Assembly: GCA_023515795.1 (NCBI GenBank)
Contig: JALGPX010000007.1
Location: 108,140-142,082 of the forward strand
DNA length: 33,943 bases
Source of the DNA: Amoeboaphelidium occidentale
Lineage: Eukaryota > Aphelidiomycota > Aphelidea
Direction of reading: 5' to 3'
Below, piece after piece: positions 20,090 through 29,079 of the stretch; the stretch's first letter is position 1; each line of letters opens with the position of its first letter. The notes beneath the pieces are model-generated. The model was not told where the DNA came from. It did not search any database and saw only the letters and a list, made by a program, of their open reading frames with translations. Both the position numbers and the translations under genes were made by a program.

Positions 20090-20770
20090 TTACTCAACTT
20101 CAAGTGTGAGCTTTCCCCGTAACTTATTGTAACCTGAAAGTGGCTTGACGTAAGTTACACAATTGTTTGAACCGCATAATTCAGTCGATTCCAATTCCGT
20201 GTTTGACAATCTCTTGTAAACATCCTTCACAATATTCTTTGCATTCTCATCCTTCGAAACTAAACCAGATAGTTTGTTCAACAGAAACAGACAATCTAAA
20301 TAATCGTGCTTATCTACAACGACCGAGCTTTCTGTTGAAACTCGCGACTCAGCCACGCGCTCAACCACTTTCGTTTCGCTAACAGTCTGCTTTCTAATAA
20401 AAATCTCCTTATCAACTTCCAATAGCTCCCTTTCACACTTTGCTCTTTCCCTTAACAGCATTGACTGTCTATCGTACGCTTTTACCAAATCAGTTTTACA
20501 GATTCGAATCTGTTCATTCATTCTGCACATTTGATCAACGCATTTCTTTATGTCTGCCCTTCTGAACGTGTCTGTTCTGTTCTGTTCCTGAATTGAGAGC
20601 AGCGATAGACTGTGGGAAATATGTTGTCTCTCAGTGAGCAAAAGATGTCTAGCAGAAACAAGCTTCTGAATGTGACCGTGCAAGTTTCGGATGTTGGTGT
20701 CTATTTGGCCTAAATCCGTTTGGATGGATTTCTTTACTGTTTCTAAGTCTTTAAGAGGTTTGTCTTGCAT
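20090..20770 (-). CDS. Unrecognised coiled-coil protein
   Basis: Family not recognised. From the ATG at 20770 the protein has 226 residues (MQDKPLKDLETVKKSIQTDL...). Nearly all of residues 1-150 is predicted heptad-rich helix with many E, K, R, L (ICKTDLVKAYDRQSMLLRER, KCERELLEVDKEIF), followed by a Ser/Val-rich hinge and a small helical end (DYLDCLFLLNKLSGLV). An upstream in-frame ATG at 20869 would overlap the USP39 coding end by 37 bp, so the inner ATG, 62 bp after the USP39 stop, is preferred. The composition would suit a small structural or kinetochore/centrosome-type protein but nothing specific supports that. It converges on the oxidase with one base between stop codons. Confidence 0.65.
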   Translation of the reverse strand: MQDKPLKDLETVKKSIQTDLGQIDTNIRNLHGHIQKLVSARHLLLTERQHISHSLSLLSIQEQNRTDTFRRADIKKCVDQMCRMNEQIRICKTDLVKAYDRQSMLLRERAKCERELLEVDKEIFIRKQTVSETKVVERVAESRVSTESSVVVDKHDYLDCLFLLNKLSGLVSKDENAKNIVKDVYKRLSNTELESTELCGSNNCVTYVKPLSGYNKLRGKLTLEVE

Positions 20771-20832
20771 GCGCCACAAATGATCTCGAAATGAATCGAA
20801 AAACTGGAAAAGCGAAAACTGTACACAATTTA

Positions 20833-22223
20833 CTATTTCGAAGTTCGTCGCCAAACTTGTAAGACACATTCTGTTAGGAAAAGAGTATCAGATGATACAG
20901 GCTGACTATGGATACCAGAAATTCTCAGCCAAACTCCATCTGAACGCTTTAAATCAGTCTTGAAAACGCCTTGTTCCACTGATCCATCATGAAACACAAC
21001 GCAGATCAACTCATACTTCAAAGGAGAACCATCAGAATTTAAAGCGTATGTAAGAGGCAAAGCCAATTCAGTCGTGTAATTCACAACAGTGTTATTCTTT
21101 TCTATACTGAAATTGTGCTTCTTGAATCTACAAACTGTTAGCAAGACACCTAGAAAACCATTTACCTATCGAATGCAAAAACTAAATACTCCGGAAAAGC
21201 TTGAATGATATACTTTCTTTCTTTTCCATTGTTCACTGTTGCAGTCTCCCCATCATATTTCTTCAATAACTCCAATAAATGCACCTGAGGAACTTCCATA
21301 ACATTAGACCTTTTCTTGCTTTTAGTAAGCACAGGAACAACAGGCAAATCCAGACTTAAAAATAAAAAGCCAACTTCATTAGTTATTGTAACAGCCTTGT
21401 CTTCGTGTCCTGGTTTCAGCGCATCAAGATCTCGCTCGTAAACTTTCAAGCGACCTCTCAAATTAGACTCCAACACGACACAATTATTCTTCTTTAGCTC
21501 ATTGTTAACTTGATTAAGAATCCACGAGTAGAATTGTAAGAACGAACTGAAAGTTTCCGTCTTCTTTCGTTTCTCAATTTCATTCTCCAAAGTATGCGGC
21601 GATATGAATGACTTGAACACTTTTGTATCATTCCACATCTTCTTGGTGACCAGAGCCAACTCATTCAGCAACGGAGCATTAAAAGAAAATTCATTTCGCT
21701 TTGACTGTAACAAGAAATCCCGCAGAGGTTTGAAGTGTGTAAGACAGTGCACCACGGCAGCCAACATCTCTTGCTTCCGGAACACGGAACTTGGAGAGGT
21801 CGTGGAAGAAGTGGAAACAGACGATGTGACACCCAAATATCCAACGTAATACGAAGAACCAAATGCGTCTTCTTTATGCGGTTGTTTATCATTAGCACTG
21901 TACTCTAAAGCTTTCTTGACTGTTGGGTAAATATTGTCCTTAACGGCATTCAATAGCGGTTGCCCTTCGGTGCTGATTTGGTAGTTATCTGGCAAGCAAT
22001 AGAACTTTAAAGAGCTCAAATTGACATAAAGATTATGATCATGGTCCATAGAATGATAATATGCATAAGACTGGGGACCTCTGCCCTTAAAGAACTTTCC
22101 ACAAACTAAACAAGCGTACACGTTCTGCGTTGACAGAGAAATAGAGCAATAGAAGGGCACATCAAAGTCCAAATTTTTTGGTTCAATTGTACCCAAATAA
22201 GGACAGTCGTTTCGTAAAGTCAT
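20833..22223 (-). CDS. USP39/Sad1-like splicing factor (inactive ubiquitin protease)
   Basis: Component of U4/U6.U5 tri-snRNP assembly. Two exons, 22223-21166 and 21127-20833, with a 38-nt intron whose removal joins LVFAFDR to FKKHNFSIEKNNTVVNY; 450 residues. The N-terminal UBP-type zinc finger is clear: CPYLGTI, CSISLSTQNVYACLVCGKFFKGRGPQS-AY-H, LKFYCLPDNY. The catalytic-like domain follows (DFLLQSKRNEF, FSSFLQFYSWILNQV, FLSLDLP) and ends VLQVWRRTSK. The block that in human USP39 reads GLNNIKANDY, where active proteases have Cys, is replaced by a Ser/Thr-rich stretch (about residues 130-150), so it is surely inactive as a protease. Its start is only 19 bp after the stop of the tail-anchored protein gene on the same strand. 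Confidence 0.92.
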
Positions 22224-22241
22224 TTAAGAAAGAATCTTATG

Positions 22242-22247
22242 TTTATT
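22242..22247 (-). terminator. AATAAA overlapping the stop of the tail-anchored gene
   Basis: On the minus strand the stop TAA (22245-22243) is embedded in CAATAAAC. Cleavage 10-30 bases further would fall at or inside the USP39 start region. Confidence 0.4.
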
Positions 22248-22815
22248 GGATAGGCTTCAAATGAAATGCCAAAAATGCTCCGGTGCCAAAGAGCAACATG
22301 AACAGGAGCGTAAGAAAAGCAACACAAATCCATCTCATAAGAGTTTCTCTTTTGATCTTATTCTTCTTGACCGTTTTGGGGTTTGTCGCTTGTTCATTAG
22401 CACCTTCGTTGTGATCATGTTCACCTTCAGCCGTTTCAACGGTAGCGATAGCGATTTCTTCTGACTCATTCGCGCCTGTATTAGCGTCAACGATCTGACC
22501 ATCTTGCTTGCTTAAACACAATATCTGAACCATATCAGCTTGTCTTTGTGCTTTTGCATTTAACAAATCCTTTTGCTTTTCAAATAAAATTCTGTCTTGA
22601 GAAGTAATCTCTTCTTCTTCAAAAGTTTTCAACAACACGTCTGCCTCTGCGATACTCTTTGCTGCGGTTTCAAGATCATCATTGCTGATCGCGAACTGGA
22701 TTTGAAGGAGCTTCGAGATGAAATCAGTGGTGGAAGGGGAAGATTTTGTCTGTTCAACAGTATCAACGTCGTCTTTTACGATGACCACATCATCTGGGCA
22801 CTCTGGCAATGTCAT
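22243..22815 (-). CDS. Unrecognised tail-anchored membrane protein
   Basis: 190 residues, single exon, family not recognised. A long acidic soluble part with two helical stretches (FISKLLQIQFAISNDDLETAAKS, then EKQKDLLNAKAQRQADMVQIL) is followed by a basic stop (KTVKKNKIKRETLMR) and one hydrophobic segment at about 164-186 (WICVAFLTLLFMLLFGTGAFLAF), with only about five residues after it. This is the layout of a tail-anchored protein with its N-terminus in the cytosol, inserted by the GET pathway into the ER or another membrane. It shares a 217-bp divergent region with the secreted protein gene. No known tail-anchored family (SNARE, Get2 and others) is matched by eye. Confidence 0.7.
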   Translation of the reverse strand: MTLPECPDDVVIVKDDVDTVEQTKSSPSTTDFISKLLQIQFAISNDDLETAAKSIAEADVLLKTFEEEEITSQDRILFEKQKDLLNAKAQRQADMVQILCLSKQDGQIVDANTGANESEEIAIATVETAEGEHDHNEGANEQATNPKTVKKNKIKRETLMRWICVAFLTLLFMLLFGTGAFLAFHLKPIQ

Positions 22816-23032
22816 TTGTTAAAGCAGAAAAGTTATCAAAGATTACAGGGGACAACTGAAAAAGGGTCACAAATCAACGCGTTGACAAAAGCAGCGTTCC
22901 AATACTGCTTAATGGAGCATTACAACGGCGACTACGTGTTTTTACTTGTTTTGACTTGTTACGTCGATGTCGCGGTTTCATGTTGATTTTTTTTTTGCGG
23001 TGCAGTGTCGATCTTTTCGAAATTTGTCAACA
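22816..23032. promoter_or_regulatory. Bidirectional promoter region, tail-anchored / secreted protein genes
   Basis: A 217-bp gap between divergent start codons, with a run of ten Ts at 22987-22996 and a TTTTCGAAATTT palindrome-like sequence near 23013-23024. No known factor site is assigned. Confidence 0.4.
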
Positions 23033-24562
23033 ATGAAATTTTGCTCTTTGCTTTTTGTTGCTTTAGGCGCGTTAAATCAGTTCGCTTTAAGTGCTGAATT
23101 CTCTTGGACCAAGAATATCAATGGGGACTACAAGCTGATGCGTCCTTTGGGTTGTTATGCGCCTACATCTGATCGCGTTTACGTTTACGGCGGAACTAGC
23201 TCAAGCTCTAGGCCATTGCAGGCTATTATCTCTGAAGTAGACATAATATCTGGTGAAAGCAAAGGGAATATTACGTTGTCAAACGAAAATTGGATAGATT
23301 TACGTGATATGAAAGATACGTTCCGTGATAACAATTTTGTCTTGGTTGGATCGACAAAGTATCGCACGATTTTTGGAGCATCTTCTGAAGTTGCTACTTC
23401 CAATGCTTACGGGTTTGTGGCAAAGGTCGATTTTGATTTCAGTGGAAACTTGACTGCTTCTTGGGCAAAGATCTATGGGAGCTACGCAGGTGATGTCACG
23501 TTCACAAGCGTCGTCATTGGAACAGATGGTTCTATTGCTGCTATTGGTGAAGTCAGAGGAGAAGTTGTAGGTATTCAAGCTGTATCTTATGGGTCTATTG
23601 ATATTTTGGCAATCAGATATGATCCTAACGGAAACATCGCTTGGTCCTACATTCTGGGTGGAAGATACGCAGAGGCACCTGGTTCAGTTCTTATCGACGG
23701 TACTGGAAATGTTTATGTGTCTGGTATGACCACCGATGGATTTGCATTCCAAGGAACTTTTGTCCATGCTGGATTTTTTGTTCTGAAGATTTCTCAAGAT
23801 GGCGCGTTGCTTTGGGTCAATTCATGGAACCTTCGCTCTTTTGGGCATGTTGTAAAGGCCTCATTTACTGAGAATGGTGAAATCGCTGTTTTGACTTCTT
23901 TTGATAAGAATCGAAGAGGAGTTGGTCAGAAGTTTGCCTTGAACATTGTCGACCAAGCCGGTTCTTCTGTTGCTAATATGACATACAGTAATGATTATGA
24001 TGTCAATTTTGTTGCTACAGATTTTGCCGCTAAGGGAGCAACTAGGTATGTAATTTACGGAGAGAATGCTGCTTCTTCTCAGCCTGTTTTGCTTGAAGTT
24101 GATGTGAAATCATCTGAAAGCTTTCTCTGCTCCAGGACTGAGATTTCAACTCCTGTTTCCGGAACAGGATCTCTTTGCTGGACTGTTGGGGATCGTGCCA
24201 TGGTTAGTGTTTTTGACACGAGCCGAAATTCTGTTTACGGAGTAGTGGATGTACCAAGATCTGATACTTGCGCGTCTATCGGAGGAAATAACACAGAGTC
24301 AGCTAGCATTTTCTCAACTCCTGCAGCGAGTAGCCCTACTGTTTCAATAATCGCAACAAGCACCGTTCCTGTTGAAACACCAGAACCCAACGTTACAGCT
24401 ACAACTACTGCTACTATTGAGACTGTAGTGTTGTCTCCTATTGCGCCATCTCCAAGCCGTAATCTTGTCGGAACAGGTCAGGCAACGAATGGTGCCTCAT
24501 CTTCAAAGGTATTTGGTAGCCTCATGGCAGTATCATTCGGTGTTCTCGCCATGATACTCTAA
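23033..24562 (+). CDS. Secreted, probably GPI-anchored, beta-propeller-like protein
   Basis: 510 residues, one exon. A classical signal peptide covers about residues 1-21 (MKFCSLLFVALGALNQFALS). The body has repeated beta-rich units around VAKVDFDFSGNLTASWAKIYG, AIRYDPNGNIAWSYILGG, VLKISQDGALLWVNSW, resembling SBBP-type or PQQ-like beta-propeller blades (D-x-x-G-N/A-x-x-W pattern). A Ser/Thr/Pro-rich stalk (about 425-480) likely carries O-glycans, with several N-glycosylation sites. The C-terminus is NGASSSKVFGSLMAVSFGVL and a few further hydrophobic residues, a good GPI signal. Expected at the cell wall or plasma membrane. Function unknown. I chose the ATG at 23033 because it begins the signal peptide; the longer upstream frame has a poor start. 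Confidence 0.8.
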   Translation: MKFCSLLFVALGALNQFALSAEFSWTKNINGDYKLMRPLGCYAPTSDRVYVYGGTSSSSRPLQAIISEVDIISGESKGNITLSNENWIDLRDMKDTFRDNNFVLVGSTKYRTIFGASSEVATSNAYGFVAKVDFDFSGNLTASWAKIYGSYAGDVTFTSVVIGTDGSIAAIGEVRGEVVGIQAVSYGSIDILAIRYDPNGNIAWSYILGGRYAEAPGSVLIDGTGNVYVSGMTTDGFAFQGTFVHAGFFVLKISQDGALLWVNSWNLRSFGHVVKASFTENGEIAVLTSFDKNRRGVGQKFALNIVDQAGSSVANMTYSNDYDVNFVATDFAAKGATRYVIYGENAASSQPVLLEVDVKSSESFLCSRTEISTPVSGTGSLCWTVGDRAMVSVFDTSRNSVYGVVDVPRSDTCASIGGNNTESASIFSTPAASSPTVSIIATSTVPVETPEPNVTATTTATIETVVLSPIAPSPSRNLVGTGQATNGASSSKVFGSLMAVSFGVLAMIL

Positions 24563-25821
24563 TAGAGATTTGCAAATCTTGAAAAAATCGAGCCCGCGCA
24601 CCCCGAGTTAGCTGTTCAGCGAGTCCGAGTTAGCTTCTCACACGAGAAAACGGAATTAAAACACCTAGAAAAGTCCTCTTACCTTCATTTATTGCTTCTG
24701 TTGGACTGAAAGTCAAATAACATTATGATATTGCACAAGGAACCGCAGTTCAGAATTACGATACTGATGATACTACAGCTGCGAGACGTAAATGGTGACT
24801 TGGAACTTCAGATCTACTCCGCTTCATTACCCTCCGCTATTTCAAGTTCACGTTGGAGAGACTGAATAGTCGGTGTGGAGTACACGCTTATGGAAATTGA
24901 CTGTAATTTGTTCTGAACTGTATGGCGATATCAACGAACGTGTGAAGCTCAATATGCCAAAGTTTCAGCTTCACAGCGTCAGCGCATTATTTATGCGCCA
25001 AAAGTGGTTTCAACGAGATATCCAACTCAACTCTAAACCAATACCCATAAAACTCCCAAGCGCGAGTCTATCTTTATTTATCTTTCGAATGACGCTTAAA
25101 GTGTTGGAAATCTTAGAGTCGTGGTGTTGTTGTTACAGACTGATATTTGATCTCATGCACAAACTCGATGGATGACTTCTTGAACATCCTTTTCGCATGA
25201 TTTCAATCGTTCATCTTTGACAAGCGAAGCATTCTATATGCTATTTTTCATTCACTAGCGACAAATGTTTATTCCTTGTTTGATCTACAATGCGTGCATC
25301 AATTTTGACGCTAAACACACTCTTAGCACGAGAAAGGTCACAATCAGAGAAACTAATGGCAATAGCATTCTCAAGACCCACCCTGGGAACTTGAATTTCG
25401 CGCATAGGAAACTTCACATGATGAACTTTCAGAATCATCCATCAGATTTGGCACAAGTTTTCGGGACGCAAGATTCGTTGCCACCTGAAACTTGAAATAG
25501 CGCTGTTTCAATAAAAAAAATCAGAGAAAATCAAGACTGTTCGTAATGAATTGCGTTAAATATCACTCTTTGAGCCCTAAGTTTATTCGAAGCCCTAACT
25601 GATCAGCTTTAATGTCTTTAAACATGAGTGTTTCACATCATCAGCGCGCAATATCATCGTGAAAATCCGTCAATTCCATGTCTCCTGGTCGTTTAAGAGT
25701 GAATAAGATACCATCGACTTCAACACGAACCGCGTTGTTTCAAGTCGACCCAAGCAGGGAAATCATACGCCACACGCATAAACCATCTTTCAAGGCATTT
25801 TCCGTTAGTAATCAAGCTCTC
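24563..25821. other. Gene-free stretch upstream of the Fanzor relic
   Basis: About 1.26 kb with only short open frames lacking family signatures. Near its start CCGAGTTAGCT occurs twice within about 35 bases (around 24603 and 24628). The left boundary of the Fanzor-bearing element, if it survives, should lie here, but no terminal repeat or target-site duplication could be recognised by eye. Confidence 0.5.
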
Positions 25822-26125
25822 TTTTGCTCTTTTTGTATGACTACGGATTCTATGAGTACTTTCGAGCACAAGAACAAGTTCCATTTACTACGAGTTGAGG
25901 ACGGCGTGGACTTGGATTTTAATATGAGATTTGATGAGAATGAGATGCCAAAGACATTTACTACGGACAATGTTTTGAGTATGAGTATGGTTGAGCATTC
26001 TGGAGTAGCAGTTGATGTGGGCGATTCTAGTGGCATTGGGCCAAGATCAGGAGGAAAGAAACGGAAGGAACCAGAAGCCGGCAAAAGGTGCAAGTGTGGT
26101 AGTACGGAGCATCAGAGAATCTCCA
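25822..26125 (+). repeat. First member of duplicated block 1 (304 bp), abutting N 26126
   Basis: Nearly identical to 26127-26430, the same length, with roughly 5% differences. The single N at 26126 separates the two. Both encode the same N-terminal part of the Fanzor-like protein, ending in the CKCGSTEHQRIS zinc-knuckle-like motif. Probably an unmerged allelic or paralogous contig end. Confidence 0.85.
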
Positions 26126-26126
26126 N

Positions 26127-26430
26127 TTTTGCTCTTTTTGTATTACTACGGATTTTATGAGTATTTACGAGCATAAGAATAAGTTCCATTTACTACGAGT
26201 TGAGGACACTATGGACTTAGATTTAAAAATGAGAAATGATGAGAATGAGATGCCAAAGACATTTACTACGGACAATGTTTTGAGTATGAGTATGGTTGAG
26301 CATTCTGGGGTAGCAGTTGATGTGGGCGATTCTAGTGGCATTGGGCCAAGTGCAGGAGGAAAGAAACGGAAGGAACCAGAAGCCGGCAAAAGGTGCAAGT
26401 GTGGTAGTACGGAGCATCAGAGAATCTCCA
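26127..26430 (+). repeat. Second member of duplicated block 1 (304 bp)
   Basis: Partner of 25822-26125. This version continues past the shared end into NKNCPLYKPRLKL and so links the N-terminal segment to the rest of the Fanzor-like gene. Confidence 0.85.
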
Positions 26431-26470
26431 ACAAGAACTGTCCACTGTACAAGCCTAGGTTGAAACTGTA

Positions 26471-26722
26471 GTGTCGAGATACTGAGTTGCCTGAAAAGAC
26501 CGTGACCACTACAACTGGTTTGAACTCAGTATTGCGCATTACTCCTCTCAAAAACATCATTATGGATGCTGTTGCACGCTGTACCAACATCCAAGTTGAA
26601 GTTTCACGTCTATTGAATGGATACATGATTTGAATGATTGAAGAGAACAGACCCATTCCAGAATTAGGATTTAGTGATGGGATTATGAGAGAGTTCTATC
26701 AAGCAGTATGTTCCATTGATGC
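26471..26722 (+). repeat. First member of duplicated block 2 (252 bp), abutting N 26723
   Basis: Aligned without gaps to 26725-26976. Including the base just before the block, I count ten differences, nine of them transitions, six being A here against G in the partner. One creates a TGA (26631-26633) where the partner has TGG. Confidence 0.85.
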
Positions 26723-26724
26723 NC

Positions 26725-26976
26725 AGTATCGAGATACTGAGTTGCCTGAAAAGACCGTGACCACTACAACTGGTTTGAACTCAGTATTGCGCATTGCTCC
26801 TCTCGAAGACATCATTATGGATGCTGTTGCACGTTGTACCGACATCCAAGTTGAAGTTTCACGTCTATTGAATGGATACGTGATTTGGATGATTGAAGAG
26901 AACAGACCCATTCCAGAATTAGGATTTAGTGATGGGATTATGAGAGAGTTCTATCAAGCAGTATGTTCCAATGATG
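26725..26976 (+). repeat. Second member of duplicated block 2 (252 bp)
   Basis: Partner of 26471-26722, coding through without the stops found in that copy. The base pair just upstream gives CAG (26724-26726) where the first copy has TAG (26470-26472). Confidence 0.85.
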
Positions 26977-28556
26977 CAGTTAGAAATCCACACCAGCATA
27001 AAGTTGTTTCAACTCCTTCTATTAATGAGTATATGGATGAGGTATACTCGAGGTGCAGGCCTGATCATTTGGCGTGGAATGATGCTACTAAACTAGCGCA
27101 GCTCATTTCAAATATGGCGAGAATGCATTCCACGAACTGTCAAAACCATGTGGTCACTAATATTTTGAAGTGGATAAAGAAATGGTTGATTTGGAAACTT
27201 GGTAAACAATTGAGAGCGTTCTAAGTGTAGACAATTCTAATGAGGTAGTTACAGTAGCAATAAATGAAATCCCACGAACTGAAAAAGATGAAAGATCCTA
27301 CTCTATCCCTCTAAACATTATTGAGAGCGCTAATCCGGAACAACTGAATGGGATATATGATCGAATTAATCACTATTACGAAATATTGGGAGTTATCCTG
27401 CATAATAAGCCGTTAAATGAGGACTCTCTTAAGGCATCATGGTGGAAATACTTGAAACCGATATCCAGACTCTTGAAATTATTTGTAAATAATTATAAAC
27501 AAGATGCTCAGAATCGTCTAAAGAATGGGATTCACGGAGAGGTTTGAGATTGTTTAGTCTCACTCCCATCAGTACTTTTAAAAAATAGTTCATACTTCTT
27601 GATACTGACGCTTTACATGATTAAATGACTTCTGAAAATATTAGGATTGTAGTTCCGAGGATTAAACTGGTTTCAGATTGAACGTGATGAAGTGGTGGCG
27701 TAGAGCGTTTAATATTGACAAGCTCACTAGTGCCACAAAGCGTTTTGGGTTCTCTGTCTCCACTTATGGTTTTGAATACCACCAGCTTAACATGAAACAG
27801 TTTGAGAGATCTGAGATCAATGATTGGGGTTACAACTATGAGGGAGAATTTATACCGTTGGACATTAATGGGCAGACTCGTATTGTTGCTTAAGACCCTG
27901 AAAGAAACTCTCTGTATGTGGCTGTGGCTGGGAATACCGCTGCGGATGTTTTGGAATGTTCAAACAGTCGCTGGCAAGAGATATCAGGGACTAGATACTC
28001 TACCAAGAAGGCAAACACTTGGATAACAGCTGATCGTGACAGGCATATGGCGATTACTTTAACTCCAACACCGTGCTGTTCTAATACAGATGGTTACATT
28101 ACACACTTGTTACATGTTTTGGAATATCGCGATGAGTTTCTTGGGTTCTACCGGGCCATGCGTTGGAGAAGACTCCGGTGGAAGACGCGAATTAAACGAC
28201 AGAAGGCGTATGATACTTTATATAAGGAGCTTGCTGCTGGTGCTGAAGATGTTGTGATTGCTTATGGTGGTGGAGGTTTCAGTCACAACTCCAGAGGACA
28301 TCCACCCACTCCAAACAAACATCTTTTCGTGGAATTGAATCGAAGAACAAGGTGCTGGTTGGTTCCTGAATTCAGAACGAGCAAATTGTGCTCATTGTGT
28401 GATAACATATTGGTTCAATCTGATATCTGGTCGATCAAGAGTTGTAATAATCCCAACTGCTAGACCCGCTGGAATCGTGATATCAATGGAGCAAGGAATA
28501 CCAGAAGAGTTTTCCTTCATATGAATGCCAATGGTGGTGAAAAGCCGGAAGCGTTC

Positions 28557-28651
28557 CGTAGGGGAAACTAGTCTGATGTTTCAACACAACTTGATCATGG
28601 TGCAGGTACTTGAGAGGATTTCCAATTGGGTAGCTGGGAAAGCCATGATCA
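28557..28651 (+). ncRNA. Candidate Fanzor guide (omega-type) RNA scaffold
   Basis: Fanzor guide RNAs typically overlap the 3' end of the nuclease gene and run into its 3' flank. Here the gene's last codons are followed by an imperfect hairpin: outer arms TGATCATGG (28592-28600) and CCATGATCA (28643-28651), inner arms TTTCC (28619-28623) and GGAAA (28637-28641), with a 13-nt loop. The same stem occurs in the duplicate (28859-28918). Position fits; structure was judged by eye only. It could equally be a palindrome tied to the TELO2 promoter. Confidence 0.3.
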
Positions 28652-28822
28652 GCGATAGCCCGAATTCGCATTAGGGCAATTTCGTGTATTGAGTCTTGTT
28701 GCATTAATGATCGCGCGAGTACGAATGTCAGTTTGTTCGTTGATCATTTTGCGTGAAAAGCACAATAATAGAGATAATTTCAATTTGACGCTTAAATCTT
28801 TTTCTCAATATGGTTCAAACCT
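28557..28822 (+). repeat. First member of duplicated block 3, abutting N 28823
   Basis: Nearly identical to 28824-29092, which is three bases longer (ACGAATTATGTCAG against ACGAATGTCAG). It runs from the last codons of the Fanzor-like gene to the first codons of TELO2, so the TELO2 start appears twice. The first copy of the start, near 28810, runs into the N. Confidence 0.85.
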
Positions 28823-29079
28823 NCGTAGGGGAAACTAGTCTGATGTTTCAACACAACTTGATCATGGTGCAGGTACTTGAGAGGATTTCCAATTGGGTAG
28901 CTGGGAAAGCCATGATCAGCGATAGCCCGAATTCGCATTAGGTCATTTTCGTGTATTGAGTCTTGTTGCATTAATGATCGCGCGGGTACGAATTATGTCA
29001 GTTTGTTCGTTGATCATTTTGCGTGAAAAGCACAATAATAGAGATAATTTCAATTTGACGCTTAAATCTTTTTCTCAAT
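28572..29079. other. Spacer between Fanzor relic and TELO2, doubled by the assembly
   Basis: If the two copies of block 3 are one locus, the true spacer is about 240 bp. It must hold the Fanzor 3' UTR or element end, a hairpin-forming sequence described separately, and the TELO2 promoter. No terminal inverted repeat is recognisable. Confidence 0.5.

Larger units (their letters stand above)
25852..28571 (+). pseudogene. Degenerate Fanzor (eukaryotic TnpB-like RNA-guided nuclease) gene
   Basis: Fanzor proteins are OMEGA-type RNA-guided DNA nucleases carried by eukaryotic transposons. Order of parts: acidic N-terminus with CKCGSTEHQRIS; helical N-domain (VLRIAPLEDIIMDAV, EVSRLLNGYVIWMIEENRPI); an ATG-less stretch at 27206-27547 (NEDSLKASWWKYLKP); RLFSLTPISTF from 27547; MKWWRRAFNIDKL; then the RuvC core in one frame. 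Core residues survive: D in DPER (27894), VVIAYGGGGFSHNSRGHPPTP, E in VPEFRTSK (28368), zinc ribbon CSLC (28389-28400) and CNNPNC (28443-28460), and D in NRDINGARN (28479). Lesions: TAA 27891 just before DPER, TAG 28461 inside the zinc-ribbon/RuvC-III link, TAG after STFKK, and frame changes near 27200, 27547 and 27660. In the first members of the duplicated blocks there are also TAG 26470 (CAG in the second) and TGA 26631 (TGG in the second). Ends at TAG 28571. It cannot encode an intact nuclease as assembled. Confidence 0.8.

Noticed and set aside
24873-25175. 100-codon ORF in the gene-free stretch
   Set aside because: Composition and lack of any motif look random; there is no support from context.
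25678-25851. N-terminal extension of the Fanzor-like frame
   Set aside because: The similarity shared by the two block-1 copies starts at 25822 and the second copy lacks an upstream ATG, so the extension is probably not coding.
25822-26976. Genuine tandem repeats or a repeat array in the Fanzor gene
   Set aside because: Each duplicate pair is separated by exactly one N or lies directly at one, which points to unmerged assembly ends.
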